Assembly: GCF_009870125.1 (NCBI RefSeq) | Contig: NC_046679.1 | Coordinates: 1,550,001 to 1,614,000 of the forward strand | Direction: 5' to 3' | Source of the DNA: Drosophila pseudoobscura | Lineage: Eukaryota > Arthropoda > Insecta > Diptera > Drosophilidae | Length of the DNA: 64,000 nucleotides | Shown here: positions 35,801 through 47,838 of the stretch, in pieces | How the letters are laid out: each line of letters begins with the position of its first letter | Numbering within the stretch: the stretch's first letter is position 1 | Program-made: the position numbers and the translations under genes | Notes under the pieces: generated by a model | Seen by the model: only the letters and a program-made list of their open reading frames with translations | The model's database searches: none | Told to the model about the DNA's origin: nothing

Positions 35801-37429
35801 ACATGACTCTTTTTCTTTGTTTCCTATTTGCATGTCTCGCTGCAATTTGCAGTTTCACCGCTCGACTGGCATGGGACAAATGCGATAAATATTTGATAAA
35901 GAACCTTTCTGCATCTCTTTGGTTCACTGACTCCACGGTGCGTCGCAAATTACGTTGAATTTCTCTCATTTATTTTCCATTTATGTGCTGAAAAACTTCC
36001 ATAATCATAACTCTGTCCTGGCTTGCCATTGTTGCTGCCACGCCACGCTGCCTCCACGAATTTCCAAGAGTTTTCTATACTTTGGCGCGCCATGGAATGG
36101 AAAATCAATACATATTTATGGGTTCATGTTGTGGGTGCACGTACGAAATACCAGGCAGGGCAACACTTACTATGGCTATGCGGCATACCTAAGGAATACT
36201 CCTGGCTGGCTGGATGGCCAGCTGGCCATTTGCACGTATCGATTCATAAAATATCTCCAACCAATAGTTGCACATGTCCTGTCGAGTTACCCGTTCGGGT
36301 GTGCTTGGGAATGAAGGCGAAAAAAATAAGAGAATTCCAAAGGTGAAAGCGCATTGGGGTAGCAACCAGAAAAGGGACAAAAAGAGACCAGATAGGTGGG
36401 TTCTTTAATCGAACAACTAGTTGATCAGCACTAGACAGATATTCCTCTAAATGAACTAATAAATAACAGACATGGTATCCAGTCCAATCATTCTTGCCCC
36501 TTTCATGTACTCCCTCAACTACATAGCTTGCTCTTATTTCATTAATCTGCTATTCAAGCAATTCATTATTTATCTTCAATCAGTTTCCATATGTCCCATA
36601 AATGGGGTTTGCAGGGCTTTCGCACAGATACAGTTACAGATCCAGGAGTTCCTGTGAGCGCTAGCTCCCCCGTTGACGGTAAGCGGCTTAAGAGCTCCCA
36701 CTTGTGAGTGCAATTTTCTGCAGTAAATGGATTTGGATTGGTCCCCACACCCCACCCCTCACCCACACAGCAGTTGCCACTAAGCCAGATCACAACGACA
36801 GCCAATGGCATTAGAAAACAACTAATTTAAAATGTAATTTTATAAGGGGAATGAAAGCGGAAAAGACTATGTCTAAGGCGAGACTTTGATGGAAAACTTT
36901 TGGAGCAAGGGCCAAGTCCCAATTGAGCGTAGCTTCAATTTATATTCACTTCATTCCACTCCACATCATTTCACTTAGTTTTCGAGTGAATGAAATCGAA
37001 ATCAAAGCAAACATTCAGTCTATCGGTGCCTCGAGTTTGTTTAAATTTTTATGGCCTCAACACTTACCAGGTGCTCAGCAGTTCCTGGCAGTCGTTCCCG
37101 AGTCAAAGTCAGTGAAGTTTAAGAATAAATGAATGAATGAATGAAAGAACGAAGCCTTGCAATGGCAAAATGCACTTTTCCTCCTCTCAGCTCCCGGTTC
37201 CTCGCTCCTGGCTTCTGTTTCTGGTTCAGCTTTCACTCTCATTGTCTCTGAATTTGAATTCAAACTAGTTTTCCTCCACATTTCCTTTTCACATTTTTGA
37301 TTGATTGCAATTGATATATATTTGTATGTATGTGTGTACAGGAGAATGTTCAGTGTGTTGTGAGAGAGTGGAAAAGTCTGCTTTGAAATGGTTACTCTTG
37401 AGTGAAATACCGATTGAATCTGTTCTTAG
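32830..37429. other. Intergenic DNA with a GATA-motif cluster
   Basis: No supported gene. Short frames near 33.9 kb and 35.5-36.3 kb overlap on both strands and look like chance. Notable content is the GATA-site cluster at 34584-34655. Confidence 0.5.
34584..34655. promoter_or_regulatory. Cluster of three GATA-factor motifs
   Basis: AGATAAGA at 34584-34591 and 34614-34621 plus an inverted TTATCT at 34649-34654, within 72 bases. Spacing suggests an enhancer for a GATA factor, but this is motif evidence only. Confidence 0.3.
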
Positions 37430-37764
37430 ATACCTGCCACGACCTGTCGACAGGTCGTCGTCCAAAAACAGATCATTCTCCTGAAGAAGAAAGCATATGT
37501 AGAAATGTAGATGGAGCTTATAAAATCATCAGCAATGGGGTTGGACCTGTGATTCTTCACGAATCTATAGAAATCGAACGTGATGTCGTAGAGGGAAGGC
37601 TTGTGTACACTGAGTTATTGGTAAACAGAGAAGAGAGTAGTTGGAGGACATGTGCTAATATTATTTTTATTGACCTTTGCCCAGCGTTTTATCGAAAATG
37701 CAAAAATAATGATTGGCCTTTAAAATTCAACAATTTTAACTGCGTGCTCACGAGCAAATCTTGA
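37430..37764 (+). CDS. Candidate exon of a cysteine-rich secreted protein
   Basis: A frame of about 111 codons opened by an acceptor-like TCTGTTCTTAG ending at 37429 and closed by TGA at 37762-37764. An AATAAA follows at 37834-37839. There are six cysteines, and the order VEGRLVYTELLVNREESSW, then FIDLCPAFYRKC, then NNDW vaguely recalls Drosophila ML-like families (DM8/DM11: a tryptophan strand, a D-x-C motif, a tryptophan after it). There is no ATG in the frame and no signal-peptide exon was found upstream. It is therefore either the last exon of a gene whose start I cannot see, or a decayed copy. A GTGCTC donor at 37743 could join an acceptor at 37804, which opens another frame ending in a GTAAGT donor near 37908; that is speculative. 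Confidence 0.35.
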
Positions 37765-38835
37765 TAAGATCATTTGCTCAAAAATACCAGTAATCATTTA
37801 TTGTAGATGGCTTTGTTAGTACCGCTAAAACCAAATAAACCAAAACCAAAGCAAATATTTTTACCACAGCACTGTTTCTGTCGCAGACAAACCAGTGTGT
37901 TTCCAGTAAGTAAACGCCCTCAGTAAATGGAAGGACATCGATACATACATATATTTAGAACAATAAGTGTCATAGTTGTCCAAATAAACTGTTGATAATA
38001 TTGCCCATTCATTGCTTAACCACAGCTCGGTGATTTGCAAAAGATGTTGTTGCCTTATCCAAAATAACATCTTCCTGAATGACAAAATTGTATTAAGAGC
38101 ACAGAAATTCCGTCTGGACTTTAATCAGCTGCTGAAGGCTCGGCTTAATTGCTACCCAGCCAAATCATTCAGAATGTCAATGCGCACACAATGTCTTTAG
38201 AAATCGCTATATCGTATGAGGGTCTAAGGCCGCCCATTGATAAGAGCCGGCCGGCTGGGTCGTGTGTCAAATCCAACGAAAGGCAATTTGATTTAGGGCC
38301 TTCTCCGCAGACTAATGCGGATTGAGGTCGCCTACAAAATGTCTATGATGGAGAGTGGTTCGGCATTAGAGAGCCCAGGGGGTTTGGCTGTGGGTGTGGT
38401 CGGGAGTTTCCTTTGAGATGAGGCCGGAAGACTTTCAAATGTAGAAACACAATGCCGGCGAGCGAGTTAAATATGTTTTTGTGGTATTGTTCGACTCGTA
38501 AATATAGCGGCCTTTAAGCCATTTTGGGGACCCTTTGTATTTGCATACGCCATTAAATATGCACAGCACACTGATTCCCCGGCCAATCCCAATCCTCTCC
38601 ACAAAAACGGACGACAATAAAATGACCTATACTATAGATATACATATATATGTATTTATCTCCGGTTGTCAGCAACAAAAGGAGCCTCACTAAATGGCAA
38701 CATCAAACCGAACAAAAGGAAGGGTCCTTGGTGGTAGGTGGATGGGTGGGTGGCATGGTTCCTGGCTTTTCTTATCGCCAGGTAAAAGGAGCCAAGTCAG
38801 CGCCTTTTGTTTCTGATAAATGACTGCCATTTGCG

Positions 38836-38898
38836 GCCCAGGCCCAGGCCCAGGCCCAGCGCCAGACCCACCGCCAGACCCAGCCCCAGCCCCAGACC
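38836..38898. repeat. CCCAGG/CCCAGM minisatellite
   Basis: About ten imperfect hexamers of the type CCCAGG, CCCAGC and CCAGAC. Confidence 0.8.
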
Positions 38899-39429
38899 AT
38901 GCAAATCTATTCCGCAATAGACATTTGTCACGACTTCGATTCAGGACCACAACACGGCACTCGATATAATTGAAATTGTGTGCAATAAATGGAAATGACT
39001 TTGTCATTATTTGATGAACATGCGGACATGAACTTACGGACATAATCGCCCTTCCATTTGCCTAATTGGACTGCACTGTCCGTCCGATCTATGGCGTGGC
39101 TATCAGTGCCCTTGCAGGCCTTTGCAGTTGCTTCCCAATCGAATGCTTCCCATTCAAATTGTCTGTCATTTCCACTCATTTCCATTTTGCCGCTTCATCC
39201 GGGGCCATCCACGTTAATCAATACTGTTTAGAGCCAGACCAGATCTGTTTATTGAAATGTCATCGGGGTGGCGCTTCAGTTGACAGTTTTATGGGCCCCT
39301 AATGGCCGCCTGCGGAATTCGCTCTGTCAGGTAATGGCATTGGGTCCGGAGTGCGGATGGCTGTTGATGCTTCGCCGGACTCGAAGCAAATACCCAGATC
39401 ATCAGGGCTGTGTTCCTGGTTAATTATCC

Positions 39430-39464
39430 CGAGTACGAGTACGCGTACGCGTACGCGTTCTCGT
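39430..39464. repeat. GTACGC alternating repeat
   Basis: Tandem GAGTAC then CGCGTA units, largely alternating purine/pyrimidine and self-complementary (CGTACG, GCGC-type). Confidence 0.8.
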
Positions 39465-41810
39465 GCATTTGCATATTAATTGGAATTTCTGCTATTTGAG
39501 GAGCCACAAATTGTTGGTTTATTTATAAGTGAAAGCCAACACAGCCGCGGGCTACATTTGCAGGAGTTGCCATGGCAAATGAAAAGTCAATCTTTCTTTG
39601 GCGTGAAAAAGAAAATTGTCCTGCCCCTGCGTATCCTGAATTATTTATGCGGCTTTTGGGCTGCGGTTGAGTGAGTGCTTTGCAAACGTCGTGTGCTCTG
39701 CTGTGATGCTGTCAAAGCGAAAATCGACAGATGATTTTCCTTGTACTCCATTCATTTCAGCTTTTGCGCGATTTTCACGCAACATTAAGTGCTTTCCCAC
39801 TCTCTCGCCCTCCCCCTACATTTCCCATTTGAATCACAATGAGAAAGCAGGGGGTCGGAGGATGTCAGTCGGCAGGTGACAGATTCAGAGTTTAACCTTT
39901 GGGCCTCCAATTTATTTCCGTGCTGCCAGCTGCCAGCTGCCAGCTGCTGCTGCAACGTGGGACCCATAATAGGATATTGACCAAACAGGCCGCCGCCGAC
40001 ACGGCCGTGCCGTGTGTCGTGACCTGTGGCAGTTTCAGCAAATATTTTGTATAAAAATAGCTCCCCCGATGTACTCCACACAAATATATATATAGGCTGG
40101 TGGGGGCGACACCTTGCCTACGTCATAAAGTGTTGATGGGCAATTAAAACTTGGCCAGTCCGAGCTTAGGCCAACCTGCAAGCCAAATTGAAATGCCTTT
40201 GGGGCAGCGGCCGGACCAGCGGGCGAGTAGCCACACATCGAGAGCCGCAAATCCGGGCTTAGCTTTTGAATCGAGTGCAATCAGGTTAAGTGTCCCACGC
40301 TTCCGCTTCCACTTGCGTTGGTGTTTCCTTTTGCCACACTGGCGGCACAGTGCTACCACTGCCAGACTTGACCTTAACCAAATGTTCAGTGGCATTTCCG
40401 ATCATGAGAAACGAGCGTCATCGACTATGGGATAAGTCTTCGATCCATTTCAGAGCACAATCACAAGGCAGATTGTGTGAAACATCCATCAATGATTGGC
40501 GAGGAGGGCTTTGATTCGTTGAGAGAAAATTCCCAAAGGCTCTGCACCAGTGTGGCCACTGGGCACCTGCATTGTATTCGTATTGCGCATTCTGTATGTC
40601 GTCTTTTGTGTTGTTCCGCATTGTGCATTGTGTTTGCATTCCCACTGTCACTGGCATTGTCAGCACTGGGATCAGGATCAGACTGTCAGAGCTTCAGGAA
40701 CAGGAGCGAAGCAGGACCAAGGCAGAGTTCAATTGTGTGGAGAACTGAATGTGTGTATGTGTATAGAGTGCAAGTGACGCCGAGGACAAATGGAAACGAA
40801 TTGGTTTTACAATGCACACTTTCGCATCCAGCAAATCCTATTTGGCACTCTTTTTGCAGGGCTTTTTGGTTGGGCCCAGAGGCAGAGACCTGCAAGATTT
40901 ATATGTGCCACTAATTTCTGGTTTCGACACAGACACCCACTACCACTCCCACTCCCACTGCCTCTCCATCAATCCACTATTCGTGTCCACTCACATGGCA
41001 GCCAGACCCCAAAAACAATTCAAACAACTTTTCATTTCGAGCTCTGGCTCTGGCTCTGGCTTTTCGCAAGCTGGTAGGTTTCGTCGCAACAGACATGTCG
41101 AAAAAAATCAATATTTGCATGCGGCTGCTGCTGCTGCTGCTCTGTGGCTGTGGCTTGCAGTTAAATGGGCAAACAACTGAACCAAAATGAATCTCCCCAG
41201 AACACACGATACACGACACACGAGGCAGACAGCCACAACCCAAGGCAGTACATAACAAAATAGTTGAGTGCATCGAAAGCGCAAAGGATTCCTTTTTTTC
41301 CTTTTTCCATTTGTCCTTTACCTTCCCTTTTTTCGGAGGGGATTTGGATTTAGAACTGATTTTTGTAAGCCATTGGAACTGAAAGATCTGCTAGGGTGTT
41401 AAGAGCTTCGAATCGAATATTTTTGGCCATTTTTTACTCTGTTTGGTCAGGCAGAGGGAAAAGTTCGACTTTGGGCTTGGCATGCATGTCGTATTCGTAA
41501 TGTGAGCAAATTAAGTTGCCAAAAAAGCATAAACTAAACTGAAATTGAGAAGAGTAGAGTGCGACTGGATGATAGTGGTAGCTAGTGGCAGCTAGTGGTT
41601 ATGCCAAAGTATGTGTTTTCTGATTTTCTGGCTTTTCTGGCTTCAGACAGCAGACAGATGCGCCACACTGATTCGCATTGCCATTCGCATTGTCATGTGA
41701 CCGAGTCAAAGGGCGTAAAGGTGCTTAGAAATTAATGAAGCAAATGCTGTTACATTTTAGAGTGGGTATTCATAAAAAGGGTTGACATTGTGAAAGTGCT
41801 ACCTGTCACA

Positions 41811-41832
41811 GAGAGAGATAGAGAGAGAGAGA
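41811..41832. repeat. GA dinucleotide repeat
   Basis: GAGAGA tract interrupted once; also a potential GAGA-factor binding site. Confidence 0.7.
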
Positions 41833-42825
41833 GTGCCACCGCACCGATGTCGCTCGGTCTGACATTAGCATTTTGTTTTTTGCCCCCCGACGAAATAACC
41901 ATATGGCTGACGTATACAGCAGGAGGAATTCAAGTGGATCTGTGCATTTGCATATGTTGTGGATTTGTGTATCTAAGAAAGTGTATGTATGTGCTGTAGA
42001 GTCATTCCAACGTGGATGGATATCATAGAGGCAAGGCAGCTGGCTAATTTATGGAAATTTTTGTACTCCGGAATACACTGGAATACCAAGTCAAAATATG
42101 ACTATGAAAGGAACCTGGTTTCCTGAAAAAGGAAGAGGTTGAAACACACGCACATAGTTGAATCTAACTGAAAGCTCGTGAATCTTTGAGTGCCCTCAAT
42201 TATTCAATATTTTGCCAGTAAACATAAATTTATTTATCTGTGAGAGAGGAAATTTACATATTTATGGTATTTTTCCACCATTTCGAATGCAATTTATCTG
42301 CGCTTTCATTTAATCTATTGTGTGTGTTTCCAAACAGTAATCAACTCTGACTGCAGTAGAGTGTGATGGGGTGGGGGGAGGAGCTCTGCATAATGCGGAT
42401 GCGCCAAAAAGTTGCTTCCTCCACACAGGACACGGACACGGACCGTGGAGCACATAAATTCCATTTTGCAGTTCAAATATGGAAAACTTTTGCATTCTTC
42501 CACTGAACTCTGAACTCTGAACTCTCCCTCCCTCGCCTGAGAGTTATAAATTTGCAATATTTCACCATATTAAGTAATAGTTTGCCAGTTTGTCTGTTTG
42601 TCTGCTTGGCATTCATGAGCTTCTCCTCGTTCTGTCTGTCCGTCTGTTTGTCTGTCTGAGCTTCCAGGACGTATGCGGCAATAAAGGCGGCCACTTGGGT
42701 ATAATGAGTTTTATGCCGGAATTGTGCAAATAACGTTCATTGCATTACTTTGTCGAGTGGCACAGAGGGGCACGGCACGCCCCTTATGGCAGGCACTCTG
42801 TGTGGCACGGAACTTGTAGCTCCTC

Positions 42826-42853
42826 GTCCTGTCCTGTCCTGTCCTGTCTGTCT
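42826..42853. repeat. TGTCC pentanucleotide repeat
   Basis: Four to five tandem CCTGT units ending in TGTCTGTC. Confidence 0.8.
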
Positions 42854-44207
42854 AATTAGCCAGCATCACGCGGGAAATGGAAAATGGAAAATGTCTGCTT
42901 AGCCTTTGGCCCGCCACTGGCACGGACCGTGATGCAGCACGACACTGTGGCATGCAACAGCTGTCCGCTTAGCGTTGTTCTCATTGTATTTAAATGCTCG
43001 TAAAATGCAAAGCAAACAAGTGATAAAAGTTGGACAAACTCACACACGCACTCGCAAACGCACACGCCATGCAGCTGCCATGAAGAGTGCCCCGTAATGT
43101 GGCAACATAAAAAATGCATCAACCGCTTGTAAATGCTGCTGCTGCAGGGCACTCCGAATGGGACAAGCCAGCAGCAAGCCCTGACTCAGCAGAATTCTGT
43201 TTCTGGGGCTCTCTCTGGGAGCTGTGTAAATTAATTTCTCCAGCCATGCTGCATAATCGTACGGGGGCTATTTTCCGAGAAAATACTGAAATTTCGAATT
43301 GTAATGGATGTGCTCGTCGTATCTCCTGGCCCCATTCTTGCCGTGAATTTACGCGGGGCTTTATGCCTGCTGTTTTTCCATTAGCGAAAACTTTTTATGA
43401 CCGGAGAAGAGGGTACTCTCAGGATACTTCCTGCCGTGCACAAACCAAATACGCGGGCAATTAACCCTTTTTTCCGGCAATTAAGTCCCGTCTTTATGCC
43501 GCATTTTTTCCATTTTCTGTACATTTACTCCTCTCCACCGATGATAGCCCTTTTGATGTTTGCTTTACGGTTGTCAAGAATTCGGAATGATATTAAATTT
43601 ATATATTAAAATCGTCAGCAGGCAAGGTCAAATGGCATATAATTGGAGAACCATTTGCCCTGGGGTGCAATCAAAGTCTCCTCTTAATTGTTTCATATGG
43701 ACCACAAAAGCCGAATCACACATACGACATGTTGGCCGAATGGAAAAGCACTCCACTCCCCAGGCCAGGCTGTATATCAAAGTAAGTATCGACTTTAAGC
43801 GCAGTCCCACGTAGGCCCATAAATGTACACAGTAGACCCCATGCAGGAGTGAACTTTGTGAGTTATCAAACTTGTTTTGTGTTACAGAACGCTCTTCTTG
43901 TCCATGTCCACGTCCATGTACCTAGATGTAGGCGCATCAAATTGAAAATCTCTTTACGTGACCTCGCTGCAGGGCATGTCCTGGCCTTCGTTTTGCCATC
44001 GTTAAGCATGCTACAAAATGCATGTGCAGCCGGCAAAAGTTTTCCCTGTGCCAGTCTGAAAGCTGATTTACGAACGCTTATTCCGACATTAGAGAACAGC
44101 TGAGACAAGCTGGGAGACGAGTAGAGATGGAGCCGCATCTCTAAGTGGACTTCTTTGTCTCCGTCAGAGTGGTTTTTCATTAGAAACATTCGCCCGGCAT
44201 TGTGGAT

Positions 44208-44231
44208 GTCTTCTCTTCTCTTCTCTTCTTA
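44208..44231. repeat. TTCTC pentanucleotide repeat
   Basis: Four to five tandem CTTCT units. Confidence 0.8.
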
Positions 44232-44768
44232 AGCACTTCATTTTGGCGCATCTCTCGGGCAAAAGTTTTCACTCACATCTCTCCGAAAGAAATGCGTAAT
44301 TGAAAGCTTGTCCCAGTTTTTTCAACAGCAAAACCACACACAAAGATGCTCCTATGTGAATGTATGAATGGGCGGATGCTTTAAAGGATTCTTTTTGATA
44401 GAGAAAGAGAGATTGGGTTAATTTAATCAACTAAAGGCCATTCAACCCATTTCATTTCCCAGACAATTTCCGGTCCATGTCGAACGGAATTTCCAATCAA
44501 TCGCTGGCGGACATACTCTCAAAATATAATCTCATCCCAGCCCACCCCCACCGATGCTTGGTTCAAGGGGAGCTTATGCAAATGCCGAGGCCTGCAGGGA
44601 TTGCAGCCAGGACAACAAGAGTAGGAGTATGTGTATGACACCGGGGCTAATCCTGTTAGAACTTGGAGCCAAACATTGTGCATCGTGTGTCAGGGTTTAT
44701 GGGGCAACTGTTGCCTGGCCTGGCCCTCAGCTCGGAATGAAATTAGATGATGCTGGAACAGCAGCCGC

Positions 44769-44796
44769 GGCAGCAGCAGCAGCAGCAGCAGCAGTG
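44769..44796. repeat. CAG trinucleotide repeat
   Basis: Eight to nine CAG units; gives poly-Ala, poly-Gln or poly-Ser in different frames, none of which belongs to a supported gene. Confidence 0.85.
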
Positions 44797-47700
44797 CCAC
44801 CAGACGTTGTAATTAAATTAAATTGCTTCAAAGTTGGTATAAAACATACAAACGGTCCTCTTCTCGGTGGAGGGAAAGAGGGCCACATGTGTGCCGTGTC
44901 AAAGTTCGCGCGGCATCTGCATACACTCTTATTTGTTGCCTTGCCAATTGTGTAAAATAAAGGCAGCCTAAAATTGTGGTCATAATCCGACCTATGCCTG
45001 ACAGGGTCTGGCCTGGGTGTGCTCCATTCCCATGCTTTAAGGATCACCCTGTATGGCAGCAAACATTCAGCGGAGCTGCCTAATTTCATTAAAACCCCGC
45101 AACCTGTTGTCTGAGCCCCTGAACGAGTGCCAGAACTGAACGAGTTCTGGGGAAAAAATTCAATTTAACTTTGCCCGCAAGCCAAAATGAATTTCTTCTG
45201 GCTGCAATTGACATGGCCAGAACGGCGACTTGGGGAGATGTTGAGATGTGGTTTGGTTTCTGCGGTGCGTTCTTGTTTTTTAGGGGGTTTGTGGGCTCAG
45301 GACAAGAATGAAGAATGGCGGCGCGTAATGAGCTTAATGGATCCCATCTGGAGCGGATGAGAAACGTTTAAGTGTGCATATGTATATGAGGGATCTGGGG
45401 ACCATCTTCCGTCTTCCATTTAATATTTTACCGTTTTTCCCGATTTTTCCGTTTTCGCTCAGCGTCAACGAGCCATTGAAGTGCTTAAAAGTCAAAGCCA
45501 AGTTTTCCCAATTTTTATTGAACGAATATAATGTGTGCTCAATATTAACGGGGCGTGCGTGCTGGCTTTGGAGAGTCGTTAAAAGTGCGTAAATGTCGGC
45601 ACGGCTCATTGCCCGCCAGCTCCATTTAAGCCATTGCTCGGTCTTCCTTGGTCCTTGGAGCAGCTTTTTCTCCACTCAAAATCGACCCTAATCACATTTA
45701 AGCCCCCAGCCATGTCGGGGTACCGGTCCCAGTACCGGTCCCTCTGCCACGTAACCTTGTCAACCAGCCGGAGAGATCCGGGGAGAGCCAGGCAGCCAGT
45801 CAAGTACGACTACCAACAAGTGCAACAATGCTGATGCAGTTGAGCAGTTGGCCCTGGGAAATTTATTACCATCGTTGGTGGACACACGACCGCAGAGCGC
45901 AGAGCTGGCCGCTGGGAAATGGGAGCTCTGCTGAATGATTTCCTGTCTGCCACAACGTGGACTTGTTTAACCCAGACAGTCACTTGTTGCCCCCAAGGAA
46001 GTTTCCTTTGAGGGCATCTTCCGCTCCTGTTGGTGGCCTCCACTAATTGGATTTTCGCTTGGACATAAGAACCTCAGGAATTGCGCAATCCTAATATCAT
46101 AGACAGGCACCGAGTGAAAGAAGTCCAATATTTCATTTGGTATTTGCACGTTCTTCATATTCGTGTCGCACAGCGCACAGCACCCAGCAGTGTCTCTCTT
46201 CCAATACAGGAAGAGTGAACCGTGTCAGGATGTGACACATTTGATTGAACGCCCTGCAGTCCCATAAATTTTTGGGCTCAATGCAGGGAATGTAGTATGT
46301 AGTGTGCCCCGGCTATGGTTTGTATTTGAATTCGTCAGAGGCATTTGACTGATAATTGAAAACGTGTCAACAAGCCAACAATTTCCGCACACACACGGAG
46401 ATCAGGCGGAGCCCACGCAGCTCTTCGGATACGTATACCCATACGTGCCGTGGAAGTTGGTTATAAAAATTACATTTTGGCACCCAAAAACTGGCTGGGA
46501 GCCGGGTGCCTACATTTCCAAGGTGGATTAGGCTGTCGCATGCTCTGTCGTATCTCTGCAGTTTCAGTTGATGATAATCGTCGGAAGCAACTCAAATAAA
46601 TTGAGTTTAGCTGAACCCTCCTTGATAGTTGTTATCTTGCTCAGGAAACATAATTTCCTCTGCCTTGGGGATGGACACAACTTGGAGTACTCTTTATCCA
46701 GAGCTCTCAAGTAGTAAATGGCCCCCTATAACAATTTCAATTGCCAATATATCAATCAATCCATTCAAAGTTATCTGAGAGACCGACTCCTAAGGTGCTG
46801 TGAAAGGGGGGGTTCATTAGACCCCGGACAAAAATGTGTCACATTGCGGCGATACGACTCAAATTAAAATGTCGCACGACTAGACTCTGAACTAAGTGTT
46901 TGTGGTATTTTTATGAAAAACATGTTCTTTATTTCTGATAGTAAGCAAATGATCTGCCTCGCGAAGCAGTCCAAGGGCGAAAGGGACTAAAGAGTTGTAA
47001 CTAATTACAATAACTTCCAAAAATAATATATATTAAGTCATTCTGAGTGATGTTGGCTGCTTTCCAAGTAAAAGCTATAAACCGCTTATCTCGGAGAGGA
47101 GGGACCACAATTTCTCAATGAATCAGCCCAGTGTGGTACTCGTACGTGTGTGTACAAGTGAGTAAGAAGGCGTGAAATTGTGGTTTGCTCAAACACAATC
47201 CACTCGCGGCGACGTCACAAGTCCAGATATATTCTATTATCGGTTAATTGCCAAGGCCCTGCTAATGGCAATGTAAATATCAGCGAATAGTGCTAGACCT
47301 TACGTTCTGCCTTATCGATTAGATAGTGGCACGAAAGGTAGTATTATGCGAAATGAGAGGTATAAAATAATAATATTCGAATAACGATCGATAGGTCGAT
47401 AGGTTCACCAATTGTTATTATTCCTATATTTATTATTATTCTTATTCGTCTCAGTGTGACAGTTATCTGTGCAAGATGGCAAGAAAGAATTGATTCAAGC
47501 TTTACTGTATCATTTGTAACACATGTTAATTATATTTAAACATTGGAAAATGATAAACATTGGTTCAACCAGCAAGTTTCAAGTTCAGGTGAGCGCGTAG
47601 TACGTGCTCGGACAGAGGCAACAAAATCCGCCGATAAACGATCGTGGTGTCGATTGATAACGCACACCAGGCCGCACTCGGTGTCGGTGTCTGGGAAATT

Positions 47701-47838
47701 CTGAGCGGAGGGAAGGTTTAGTGCAGTGCGTTTCTCCGGTAGAGTCGGACGTCTATAGAAGTACGGTTATATGTCGGGCTGGAGAAGTAGAAGTGAGACA
47801 AGATAAAAGCGATTCATGCGATTCATGAGTCATACGAA

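Larger units (their letters stand above)
37850..47838. other. Long non-coding region rich in simple repeats
   Basis: Nearly 10 kb with no recognisable exon. Several simple repeats are listed separately. AT-rich, homeodomain-motif-rich stretches occur near 46560-46800 and 47220-47470. The last few hundred bases should include the promoter and 5' UTR of the GPCR gene at 47839. Confidence 0.5.
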
